Positions 43,148 through 50,856 of a DNA stretch of 64,000 nucleotides are shown here, piece after piece. The DNA comes from Chengkuizengella axinellae (GTDB taxonomy: Bacteria; Bacillota; Bacilli; Paenibacillales; KCTC-33759): the NCBI RefSeq assembly GCF_030730905.1, contig NZ_JAVAMP010000009.1, forward strand, positions 62,001 through 126,000, read 5' to 3'. Made by a program: the position numbers and the translations under genes. Each line of letters begins with the position of its first letter. Position 1 is the first letter of the stretch. Below the pieces are notes generated by a model that was not told where the DNA came from, did no database searches, and saw nothing but the letters and a program-made list of their open reading frames with translations.

Positions 43148-44326
43148 TCACGTGGTTACATCTAAGCTTTTAGATTTTTTAAGATATAAATGATTAACTG
43201 TAATCGTATGTATAGCAAGACCTAACATCATAACTATCATCAAGATTAAAATAAGCAATGGATTCATAAAATTAATCATAGTTGACCCAATAGACATACA
43301 AATGCCAATGATGGATTCACAAATTGCAAATACTCTGCCTTGGATTTCATTTGCTGCATTTTCCTGAATTTTAATTTTCGAAATCACTTCTCCATACTCC
43401 ATCGATATGAAAAAGAAAACGGCTGAAACAAATGTGATCATAAACTCAATTGAAAACATATATACAGCTAGAGAGATTAGACTCAGAAATACAAAATATA
43501 GCAACCCTTTATGGCTATGAAACCCCCATTTATTTACTAGATATGCTCCTATTAAACCTCCGATCCCCATCCCCATAGTAAGAAGGAAGTTTCCTACTTC
43601 ACCTTTTCCAAAATACTGACTCACAATAGGGAAATAACTGTATACAATGCCCCATAAAAAAGCCATCGTCATCAAAGTAAATACAGCATTTAATACGAAT
43701 GAATTATGTAAAATTTCTTTAAACCCTACCATCAGTGATAAATACATTTTTTCACCCTGAGCTTTAACAACCTTTTGTTTATGTAATTTGATCAATCGAA
43801 TAAAACTGGCTGAAACAAAATAGGTCAGTGCATTAAAAGCAACAGCAGCTTTTACAGTTCCTAAAACAAGAAAAGCCCCTCCAATAAGTGCCCCTATAAT
43901 GACAAAAAGTGTTGTCGCTTTCGCAAAAATAGTGTTTATTTTTTTTATATCATCTCCTAATAAAGACATGACAGATAATCTGGCAGGATTAAAAAAAACA
44001 CCACTCCCATAAGAGAATAATAAAAGCACTAAGAATAAAATGGGGTATTCCCCTTGAGGCAATAATATAATACCAAGGAAAATCCCCCCTCTTATCAAAT
44101 CTGTCCAAAACATGATGTTTACTCTATTGAATTTATCTACGAATACACCTAAAAAAGGTTGAATAATGAATGGAATACTTCTCACGATAATTACACCTGA
44201 AACCACCCAATAATCCTGATAATAAGTGGATAAGATCAGTAAAGCTGGTAAAACACAATAATCTCCCATGTAAGATAAAGCCTGCCCATATAGCAATAAC
44301 TTTGAATTTCTACTTAAACTCTTCAT
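43148..44326 (-). CDS. MFS transporter (EntS/BacE-like, 12 TM)
   Basis: 392 aa with 12 hydrophobic segments. LLLYGQALSYMGDYCVLPAL and FVDKFNRVNIMFWTDLIRGG (motif A-like loop) fit the MFS_3 group that includes EntS and YfiS; LSVMSLLGDDIKKINTIFAK is also typical. Many members export siderophores, peptides or drugs, but no biosynthetic gene lies nearby. It is transcribed in the same direction as its neighbours with spacings of 58-90 bases. Confidence 0.85.
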   Translation of the reverse strand: MKSLSRNSKLLLYGQALSYMGDYCVLPALLILSTYYQDYWVVSGVIIVRSIPFIIQPFLGVFVDKFNRVNIMFWTDLIRGGIFLGIILLPQGEYPILFLVLLLFSYGSGVFFNPARLSVMSLLGDDIKKINTIFAKATTLFVIIGALIGGAFLVLGTVKAAVAFNALTYFVSASFIRLIKLHKQKVVKAQGEKMYLSLMVGFKEILHNSFVLNAVFTLMTMAFLWGIVYSYFPIVSQYFGKGEVGNFLLTMGMGIGGLIGAYLVNKWGFHSHKGLLYFVFLSLISLAVYMFSIEFMITFVSAVFFFISMEYGEVISKIKIQENAANEIQGRVFAICESIIGICMSIGSTMINFMNPLLILILMIVMMLGLAIHTITVNHLYLKKSKSLDVTT

Positions 44327-44383
44327 ATAATTGGTAGTAGGCTCCTTGAATATAAATTTATTTAGAAAGACTTTTAGAGCATC

Positions 44384-44857
44384 TCATTTAAGCCCCAAGC
44401 ACTCTTTCATTTGATCCATATGATGTTTATCATGCCACAAAAAATCTTTAAGATATTGAGTCACATGAAAGGCTTTTCCTTCTTTATCTGTATAAACTTT
44501 GTTATAATTTTCATCTGAAAGTGTTTCTATTTGTTCTATGATTTTCTTCCTATAGAAAATAGAATTCTCTGATAGTGTCTTAACGCTTGTTGTTCTGCCA
44601 TATTGTTTGGCTTGCTCGTTGAATTCATCAAAGTTAGTATGCTTCAACGTCAATGGAACTTGATTTGCAATCTTATCAATCGCTCTTTCATAAAAAATTT
44701 GATCCCACAGCATGATGTGGCTTACCACTTCTCTAATCGTCCATTTCCCTACCGCAATAGGTTTGTTCCATATTTCATCTCTTTCATCTTTAAGGTTTTC
44801 TACAAATTTAGTCCATTGGTTGAATTTCACTAACAATTCTTTTTTTTCATTTGACAT
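44384..44857 (-). CDS. DinB-family protein (1)
   Basis: 157 aa, four-helix bundle of the DinB/YfiT type. The three metal-binding His positions are present: VSHIMLWDQ near residue 47, and WHDKHHMDQMKE near 140-150. Family members are probable metal-dependent thiol transferases; the function here is unknown. A second DinB-type gene is at 63236. It lies in a run of small stress or detoxification-type genes. Confidence 0.85.
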   Translation of the reverse strand: MSNEKKELLVKFNQWTKFVENLKDERDEIWNKPIAVGKWTIREVVSHIMLWDQIFYERAIDKIANQVPLTLKHTNFDEFNEQAKQYGRTTSVKTLSENSIFYRKKIIEQIETLSDENYNKVYTDKEGKAFHVTQYLKDFLWHDKHHMDQMKECLGLK

Positions 44858-44954
44858 GATGGATCACCTCATAAAATATAATTATTAATTAAAAAAATTC
44901 CTTTTTTTGAAGTGGGAACCAACATTATTAGCTCCCACTATAGATCTCAATGTT

Positions 44955-45452
44955 CTACTTAAGAGGAATGTAAATCTCAGTTTCTGAATTTTCATTTTCT
45001 GGACCTAAAAATCTTTCATCATAAATCTCAAATGAAAAATCAGCAGCAGGCACTTCACCAGATTGAGGCAGCCATGTTTCATAAATGTACTTAAAAGCTG
45101 CTCCCACTCCACTCATATCCCCTTTATACGTAAAAACAGCATAACGACTTGCAGGAATTGTTTTAACAACAACTTTATCTGGCAAAGAAATGTTTGAATC
45201 ATCGATCTCAACTCCACTTACATAAGAGTATTCGCCCGTTTGTTGGTCAAAATCAAAGCTTAATCCATAGGTGACATTTTCATTCTTTTTATTTTCTATT
45301 TTTGGCAACATTCCCATGAACGCTCCCCATAACTGACCTAATTCTTGTTGATCTTCGTTCTCCTTCATTATGGCACGACACTCTAATCCTGCAATTTTGA
45401 ACTCATCCTTTTTAACAAACGTAGGTACTAACGCTGAAGTTTGATTTTTCAT
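44955..45452 (-). CDS. GyrI-like / effector-binding domain protein
   Basis: 165 aa from ATG 45452; the longer frame opens at TTG 45467, but GGGAGG lies between. This is the AraC effector-binding (GyrI-like) fold as a stand-alone protein: TFVKKDEFKIAGLECRA at the start, LWGAFMGMLPKIENK, VTYGLSFDFD, then VVVKTIPASRYAVFTYKGDM and FSFEIYDERFLG. Such proteins bind small or cationic molecules. It is divergent from a multicopper oxidase and shares with it an operator-containing region. Confidence 0.85.
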   Translation of the reverse strand: MKNQTSALVPTFVKKDEFKIAGLECRAIMKENEDQQELGQLWGAFMGMLPKIENKKNENVTYGLSFDFDQQTGEYSYVSGVEIDDSNISLPDKVVVKTIPASRYAVFTYKGDMSGVGAAFKYIYETWLPQSGEVPAADFSFEIYDERFLGPENENSETEIYIPLK

Positions 45453-45487
45453 TTTAATTCCTCCCAAATGGATTCATTTTGTTTACA

Positions 45488-45532
45488 AATAAAGGTTATC
45501 ATTGAATTGCGACAAATCATGTCGTAGTTATG
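45488..45532. promoter_or_regulatory. Palindromic operator, copy 1 (GyrI-like / multicopper oxidase)
   Basis: Contains CGACA-AATCA-TGTCG (45510-45524) inside a 45-base stretch that matches 47271-47315 at almost every position (AATAAAGGTTAT, ATTGAATT, CGACAAATC, TGTCGTA). It lies between divergent genes. A -10-like TAATTT is 16 bases after ATGTCG, so the palindrome may overlap the -35 of the oxidase promoter. Confidence 0.75.
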
Positions 45533-45632
45533 CAAAGTTCTAATTTATAAAGTGAATGACTTCTGATCATCCTTAATAAACTGATAATGAGTTTAAAATA
45601 AATCACTTTTGAAAGGGAATTGAGGTGTTTCA

Positions 45633-47219
45633 ATGAACCTTATCAAATACATTGACAAATTAACGATCCCCCCCATAGCGAAACCTACTAAAAAAATCAA
45701 TGGAGTAACTTATTATGAAATGAGAATGAACCAATTTTACTTCAACATACACAGCTCTTTGCCAGATACACTAGTATGGGGATTTGAAGGGTTTTATCCT
45801 GGTCCAACATTTGAAGTTAAACAGTTTGAAGAAGTAAAGGTGAAATGGATGAATGATCTACCTCCAAAACATCTTTTTACTGTGGATAAAACCATCCATG
45901 GTGCAGAAGGAGATACTCCTGAGGTAAGAACAGTCATACATGTTCATGGAGGCATCACTCCTGCTGATAGTGACGGATACCCAGATGCTTGGTTTACGAA
46001 TGGCTATAGAGTAGTTGGGTCAGATTTTACTCAGGAGGTTTATCACTACTACAATACACATGAAGCCACTACACTTTGGTATCATGACCATACAATTGGT
46101 ATAACTAGACTAAATATTTATGCGGGATTAGCAGGGTTCTATTTGATTAGAGACAAAAATGAACTTTCGTTATCTCTTCCAAAAGGGAAATATGAAATTC
46201 CGCTTATGATTCAAGATCGAACTTTAAATCCAGATGGCTCACTCAATTACCCAGATCAACCTTCTGATGCCTTCGAACCTACTCCGAAATTTTTTGGAGA
46301 CACTATTGTGGTTAACGGAAAAGCATGGCCATATTTAGAAGTTGAACCTCGAAAATACCGCTTTCGTATTTTAAATGGGTCCAATTCCCGATACTATATT
46401 TTAAAACTTGATAATCATCAGCCCTTTATACAGATTGGGAATGATGGAGGCTTTTTAGAAAAACCAGTCATTATGGAAGAGATTTTATTAGGTCCCGCAG
46501 AACGTGCAGATGTCATCATAGATTTTTCAACCAACCAAGCAAGAAAAATCGTAATGTTAAATTTAGCTCCTGAAGAATATCCAAACGAAGGGAAAATTTT
46601 CACAGAGACTACGGGTCAAATTATGCAATTTCGTATCGTACTTCCCCTTAAAGGAGCTGATCTGAGTAAAATACCTAACAAATTAAGAAACGTATATTTT
46701 TTAAAAGAAGAAGATGCAGTAAAAAATAGAACGCTGACTTTAGATAGGACACTGGATCAAATAGGCAGAAGAATTGTACTAATAGATAACAAAAGATGGG
46801 ATGACCCTATTACAGAAAAACCGGAATTAGGAAATATAGAGATTTGGACATTCATCAATGCAACCGTAAGCATCCATCCCTTACATCTCCATTTAGTGAA
46901 CGTGCAAATATTAGACAGACAGCCATATGACCAAGACCTTTTTTTAAAAACAGGAGAAATAAAAATGACTGGTGAAAAAATACCTCCAGCAAAAAACGAA
47001 ATTGGCTGGAAGGATACGGTTAATTCTAGTCCTGGTGAGATCATCCGAATCATCGCACAGTTTCAGCCCTATCCAGGGAAATATGTATTTCATTGCCATA
47101 TTTTAGAACATGAAGATTATGAAATGATGAGACCTTATAAAGTTATAACTAATGGAAATAGAATTTTTGATAAAATCAAAACACTCTTCCGTTTTAAACT
47201 AAATAAGGCAAAAAAGTGA
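45633..47219 (+). CDS. Multicopper oxidase, CotA/bilirubin-oxidase type
   Basis: 528 aa, no signal peptide, as in spore-coat CotA. All four copper motifs are present: VIHVHGG near residue 102, TLWYHDHTIG near 150, HPLHLHLVN near 414, and HCHILEHEDYEMM near 486, with the Cys-His pair of the T1/T3 bridge and a Met as axial T1 ligand. It would oxidise phenolic or bilirubin-like compounds, reducing oxygen to water. The operator it shares with the WYL regulator suggests control by that regulator, not only by sporulation. Confidence 0.93.
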   Translation: MNLIKYIDKLTIPPIAKPTKKINGVTYYEMRMNQFYFNIHSSLPDTLVWGFEGFYPGPTFEVKQFEEVKVKWMNDLPPKHLFTVDKTIHGAEGDTPEVRTVIHVHGGITPADSDGYPDAWFTNGYRVVGSDFTQEVYHYYNTHEATTLWYHDHTIGITRLNIYAGLAGFYLIRDKNELSLSLPKGKYEIPLMIQDRTLNPDGSLNYPDQPSDAFEPTPKFFGDTIVVNGKAWPYLEVEPRKYRFRILNGSNSRYYILKLDNHQPFIQIGNDGGFLEKPVIMEEILLGPAERADVIIDFSTNQARKIVMLNLAPEEYPNEGKIFTETTGQIMQFRIVLPLKGADLSKIPNKLRNVYFLKEEDAVKNRTLTLDRTLDQIGRRIVLIDNKRWDDPITEKPELGNIEIWTFINATVSIHPLHLHLVNVQILDRQPYDQDLFLKTGEIKMTGEKIPPAKNEIGWKDTVNSSPGEIIRIIAQFQPYPGKYVFHCHILEHEDYEMMRPYKVITNGNRIFDKIKTLFRFKLNKAKK

Positions 47220-47270
47220 AGTATACCACACTGCAATTTTAAATTCCTAAATGAATTGATTTTTCTTAAA

Positions 47271-47315
47271 AATAAAGGTTATTATTGAATTACGACAAAT
47301 CTTGTCGTAATTTTG
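47271..47315 (+). promoter_or_regulatory. Palindromic operator, copy 2, with promoter of the WYL regulator
   Basis: TTACGACA-AATCT-TGTCGTAA (47290-47310) is a perfect 8-bp inverted repeat with a 5-base centre. TTGTCG in its right arm, 16 bases and then TATTAT form a plausible promoter for the regulator gene at 47378. The operator would then cover the -35, fitting autorepression. Confidence 0.8.
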
Positions 47316-47377
47316 TGAGAGATTATTATTATAGAGATTGAATCATTCAAATAACCTATAGGAGCTTGAAGCTTAAC

Positions 47378-48328
47378 ATGAATAAATCCAAACGTTTAGT
47401 TGAACTGATTATGTATATCAATGACAAACGTCAATTTACAGCAAAACAGCTAGCAGATGAATTTAATGTGTCTTTAAGAACGATTCAAAGAGATCTGCTG
47501 GATTTACAGGAACTCGGTGTTCCTTTGTATTCAGAGGTGGGTGCTGCAGGAGGGTATACAATACTTAAAGAAAGAATGCTTCCTCCGATCACTTTTACTG
47601 AAAAAGAAGCCATTGCGATGTTTTTTGCCTATCAATCCCTGCAATTTTACAAAGATATTCCATTTGAAGCAGATTCTGTGTCTGCTTTAAATAAGTTTTA
47701 TCATCATCTAGCTAAGGATATTAAAAATAGAATTGACGGAATGAAAGATAAAATTGTGTTTTGGACACCAACAAGGCAACAATCATCCCCATATTTGCAA
47801 GCATTATTAGAAGCAGCCATTCAACAAAAAGTAATCGAAATCAAGTATGATTCATTAAAAGAAACCAGCTGTCGTAAAATTCAACCCATCGGTGTCTATT
47901 CTCAAAACGGTTTTTGGTATTGTCCTGCTTATTGCTTTAAAAGGTTGGATATTCGTTTGTTTCGAGCCGATCGTATAATGCATTTAAAAGAATCTGAAGA
48001 GCAAAACACTGTAGATTTAAGCCGTTATAATGTGATTAACTGGTATGATTACGATCAAAATGATGAATCCAATCCATTGATTCAAATCAAGGTTCGATTT
48101 ACAAAGGAAGGGTTTAGAAGGTGTCAAATGGACCCCTATTTAGATAGTCACCTTAATGAGGGTGAGGATGGGGGTGGAGAGTTAAACATGAAGTTAAGAA
48201 AAAATGATATAGAGTACTTTGCAGATTTTTTCTTTAACATGGGGAAACATGCTCGAGTTATTGAACCACCTGAGATGGTTGGTTATATCAAAGAGAAGTT
48301 GGAGGATTTGAGAGGGGTTTATTTGTGA
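47378..48328 (+). CDS. HTH-WYL family transcriptional regulator
   Basis: 316 aa from ATG 47378 (the frame opens at TTG 47366; the ribosome binding site is weak for both). The N-terminal HTH_11 covers about 1-60 (RLVELIMYINDKRQFTAKQL, VSLRTIQRDLLDLQELGVPL, AAGGYTILKERMLPP). The WYL domain at about 130-220 includes VIEIKYDSLK and GFWYCPAYCFKRLDIRLFRA, where the WYL triplet reads WYC; a C-terminal WCX extension follows. WYL proteins usually sense a ligand. It is the best candidate to bind the palindromes at 45510 and 47290. Confidence 0.88.
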   Translation: MNKSKRLVELIMYINDKRQFTAKQLADEFNVSLRTIQRDLLDLQELGVPLYSEVGAAGGYTILKERMLPPITFTEKEAIAMFFAYQSLQFYKDIPFEADSVSALNKFYHHLAKDIKNRIDGMKDKIVFWTPTRQQSSPYLQALLEAAIQQKVIEIKYDSLKETSCRKIQPIGVYSQNGFWYCPAYCFKRLDIRLFRADRIMHLKESEEQNTVDLSRYNVINWYDYDQNDESNPLIQIKVRFTKEGFRRCQMDPYLDSHLNEGEDGGGELNMKLRKNDIEYFADFFFNMGKHARVIEPPEMVGYIKEKLEDLRGVYL

Positions 48329-48680
48329 GTTGTTGTTGTGAGATCATCTCACTTTCACTTTCATTTTCTAACAATTCATTTACATTGCTTATGAATAATA
48401 TATAATTTTCACCCTTCATCCACTCTAAATCATTTATACATTCATTAAAAGCACCCCAATTTTGACCAAAGTAATATGGAAACTGAAAAGCTGCTGAAAA
48501 TTCATCAAATAAAGTGTCTACTGATTTGCATTTAGAAGCTCTTATCATTTTTGAGACTATTTTTTGCTGATTAATACGAAAATATGACTTCCAATGCATG
48601 TTACATAAATCACTTTCGGTACCAAACGCTATATGAAAGTATGGTTCACTTAGTTTTTGTAAATATATTAAGTCAGACAT
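48288..48680 (-). CDS. Barstar-family protein, orphan
   Basis: 130 aa. The barstar core is readable at about residues 55-85: TLFDEFSAAFQFPYYFGQNW, then AFNECINDLEWM, the region that in barstar plugs the RNase active site. The N-terminal 50 residues are unrelated, and the C terminus is a Ser/Glu/Gln-rich tail. No barnase-like RNase gene is seen nearby. The last 41 bases overlap the end of the convergent WYL gene, and the tail is encoded in that overlap, suggesting extension by stop loss. Confidence 0.8.
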   Translation of the reverse strand: MSDLIYLQKLSEPYFHIAFGTESDLCNMHWKSYFRINQQKIVSKMIRASKCKSVDTLFDEFSAAFQFPYYFGQNWGAFNECINDLEWMKGENYILFISNVNELLENESESEMISQQQLTNKPLSNPPTSL

Positions 48681-48738
48681 ACTATATTACATAGTCGGGA
48701 GTTGCTTCTTCAGCACATAAAATAGTAACTTTAAGTAT

Positions 48739-49254
48739 TTATGTGGTCGCACTTGCTCCATTTGAATTATGCCTTTTTCTTATTGCATTTACCCCCATCA
48801 CAACAGCAATGAGTTCAGGTGTAGATAACTTTGATGAATTGTTCGTTAATTTATAAGCAGCAGACTCAAAAAATCCGTTGATTTTATTAAATTCTGCTAC
48901 TAACTTCTGCTTATCATCTAGAATTTCATATTGTCTAGAAAAACTGGGAGAAGTAATATAGTATTCATCACTTCTAGTTTCGTAAACATATCTTTTTGAA
49001 AACAATGAAATCTTAGCCCTAACTATCCCTAATTCATGTCCTATACGATCACTCATGACCCATTTGTTGCTAAAGAAACGAAATCCTCCTTTTATAACTG
49101 TAAATCCTTTTTCATCACGTACATCAATGCTGGATGAAAAAGCACTTTTTAAATCCAACTCTCCTACTTTTTCCTTCTGCTCAGAATATATATCTGTCAG
49201 ACCTGATGAGAAGAAATTTTCTTTAAAATAAACAATATTATTTTCCATCTTCAT
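48739..49254 (-). CDS. Tubby/LURP-one-like protein
   Basis: About 172 aa from ATG 49254 (GGAGG lies just before it; ATG 49248 is also possible). The alternating pattern YFKENFFSSGLTDIYSE, VGELDLKSAFSSSIDV, KGGFRFFSNKWVMSDR and LGIVRAKISLFSKRYVYET suggests the twelve-strand beta barrel with a buried C-terminal helix of the LURP-one/tubby-like group (YxjI in Bacillus). The C-terminal LSTPELIAVVMGVNAIRKRH would be the helix. The role is unknown and the family call is moderate. Confidence 0.55.
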   Translation of the reverse strand: MKMENNIVYFKENFFSSGLTDIYSEQKEKVGELDLKSAFSSSIDVRDEKGFTVIKGGFRFFSNKWVMSDRIGHELGIVRAKISLFSKRYVYETRSDEYYITSPSFSRQYEILDDKQKLVAEFNKINGFFESAAYKLTNNSSKLSTPELIAVVMGVNAIRKRHNSNGASATT

Positions 49255-49305
49255 AAAACCTCCAGTCCCCAAAACGAGATTTGACGTTAATTAGTCGGTC
49301 ATCCA

Positions 49306-50227
49306 CTATTTACTACTACGATAAATATCCATTAATGTTTCTTTTAGAGTAGGAAATTCAAATTTGAATCCTGCCTTAGTCGCTTTATTCGGTAGTACTT
49401 TTTGTCCGTCCAAAACTAACGTACTCATCTCACCTAATATCATTTTTAATGCAAAGCTAGGTGCAGGAAGATAATGAGGACGACCAAGCACTTCTCCGAT
49501 CGTTTTTCCAAATTCATTCATTTTTAATGGATGAGGAGTTGTGAAATTAACCGAACCATTTATATCTTCATGATGTATAATAAAGTCTATTAAATTTACT
49601 ACATCTTTAATGTGAATCCAAGACAGCCATTGTTTCCCTGAGCCAACCTTCCCACCTACAAACAATTTATAAGGTAAAGCCATACGAGGAAATGCACCAT
49701 CATTTTTATCTAGTACAATACCGAAACGAGCATAAACAGTTCGTATTCCTAACTTCTCTGCTTTTGATGCATGGTTCTCCCATTGCTGAACAGTGGTAGC
49801 TAAGAAATCATCACTTTTAGAAATATCTTTTTCCGTAAAGGTTTTATTTGCAGATGTACCATAATAACCTACTGCAGATGCGTTGATAAATAATTTTGGC
49901 CTATCATATAATTCACTAAATAACTTCGTAAGGGTATCTGTTACCTGTAATCGGGTTTGAATAATTCTTTCCTTCTGTTTGTCAGTCCATCGACCATTAT
50001 TGATAGATTCACCCGCTAAATTAATAAAAACATCTATTCCTTCAGCTTTATCAATTAGAGAAGTTATGGAGTCCGAAGACCATTCAACGTATTCAAGTTT
50101 TTTGTGATCTGTCTCATAAGCATCAGGTTTACGTGTAAATATAATGACTTTATGATTCTGTGACAAAAAAAAACCTTGTTAGATGTTTTCCAATAAATCC
50201 GGTACCGCCTGTGATCCCAATCTTCAT
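49306..50227 (-). pseudogene. TIGR01777-type NAD(P) epimerase, frameshifted in a T9 tract
   Basis: The complete gene would start at ATG 50227 with MKIGITGGTGFIGKHLTR, the dinucleotide-binding motif. At 50165-50173 the minus strand has nine T in a row; with eight the frame would continue ...RFFLSQNHKVIIFTRKP into the open frame of 286 aa that follows (INLAGESINNGRW, NASAVGYYG, WLSWIHIKDVV, and a C-terminal DUF1731). As read, translation from the proper start ends soon after the tract. This may be a true mutation, slippage-prone expression, or a sequencing error. Confidence 0.85.
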
Positions 50228-50318
50228 GGATAAACTTCCTTTCATTTTAAACTTTTCATCATATCACAACACGAATGAAAATACATATAAGTATAATAAG
50301 GTGAGGAGGATGTCATTT

Positions 50319-50627
50319 ATGTATCAACAAGAGCAAGCTGTTTTACAAGCCTCTCGTCAAGAGGTGGAATCCATGCAAAACTTTAGAAATAGAGCTTATC
50401 ATATTGCCATGCAGCATATGAACAAACCGGTTAGAATCCAAACGATTCATGGACAAATATTTGAGGGTACGATCGTGAATGTTGATCAAGAAAATTTATA
50501 TTTAAGAGTCTCCAATCCAAATCAACAATACTACCCACAACACAACTATCGTTTCTTTTTTGGCGGTGGAGGCATTCTTGTTTTATCTCTGTTCCTTTTG
50601 CTTGTTATAGTATTATTGTTAGTTTAA
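50319..50627 (+). CDS. Sm-like domain protein with a C-terminal membrane anchor
   Basis: 102 aa from ATG 50319 (GGAGG lies 9 bases before; the frame is open further upstream but those starts lack signals). Residues 1-25 form a polar helix (QEQAVLQASRQEVESMQNF). Residues about 28-62 (AYHIAMQHMNKPVRIQTIHG, QIFEGTIVNVDQENLYLRV) fit the Sm1-like motif of Hfq/LSm folds. A Pro/Tyr/Gln linker, FFFGGGG, and a membrane segment (GILVLSLFLLLVIVLLLV) end the protein. The hydrophobic tail resembles that of the YjcZ miniproteins. No family is assigned. Confidence 0.7.
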   Translation: MYQQEQAVLQASRQEVESMQNFRNRAYHIAMQHMNKPVRIQTIHGQIFEGTIVNVDQENLYLRVSNPNQQYYPQHNYRFFFGGGGILVLSLFLLLVIVLLLV

Positions 50628-50703
50628 TCAGTTCTAACAGTAAATCAACTTTCAAACCTCTTCTTGAAAACTTATGTGAATCCTTCTTTTAAGCATATAA
50701 CAG

Positions 50704-50727
50704 AACACCGATTTTTGGTGTTTTTTT
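50704..50727 (+). terminator. Terminator after the Sm-like gene
   Basis: AACACC and GGTGTT form a 6-bp stem with a 7-base loop, followed by a T run. It lies 77 bases past the stop. Confidence 0.7.
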
Positions 50728-50785
50728 CTATCTATTATACAAAAAATAGATTAACAATATTATACCTCACTTATTCTTAAGTAAA

Positions 50786-50810
50786 AAAACCGTCCGAATT
50801 GGACGGTTTT
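50786..50810 (-). terminator. Terminator after the first GH81 gene
   Basis: AAAACCGTCC and GGACGGTTTT form a perfect 10-bp stem with a 5-base loop and a T run on the minus strand. It probably also stops convergent plus-strand transcription. Confidence 0.88.
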
Positions 50811-50823
50811 CTTATGAAATTCA

Positions 50824-50856
50824 TTATTCGTTTATCACGTTCTCATGCTCTCTTTA
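50824..50856 (-). repeat. Interspersed repeat, copy E (inverted)
   Basis: Read on the minus strand: CAATAAAGAGAGCATGAGAACGTGATAA, matching the right end of copies B and D (GCATGAGAACGTGA). It lies directly after the stop of the GH81 gene. The sequence above is quoted in part from 50825-50852. Confidence 0.5.

Noticed and set aside
48288-48680. A barnase-barstar module
   Set aside because: Only the barstar-like gene is present; neither neighbour resembles an RNase.
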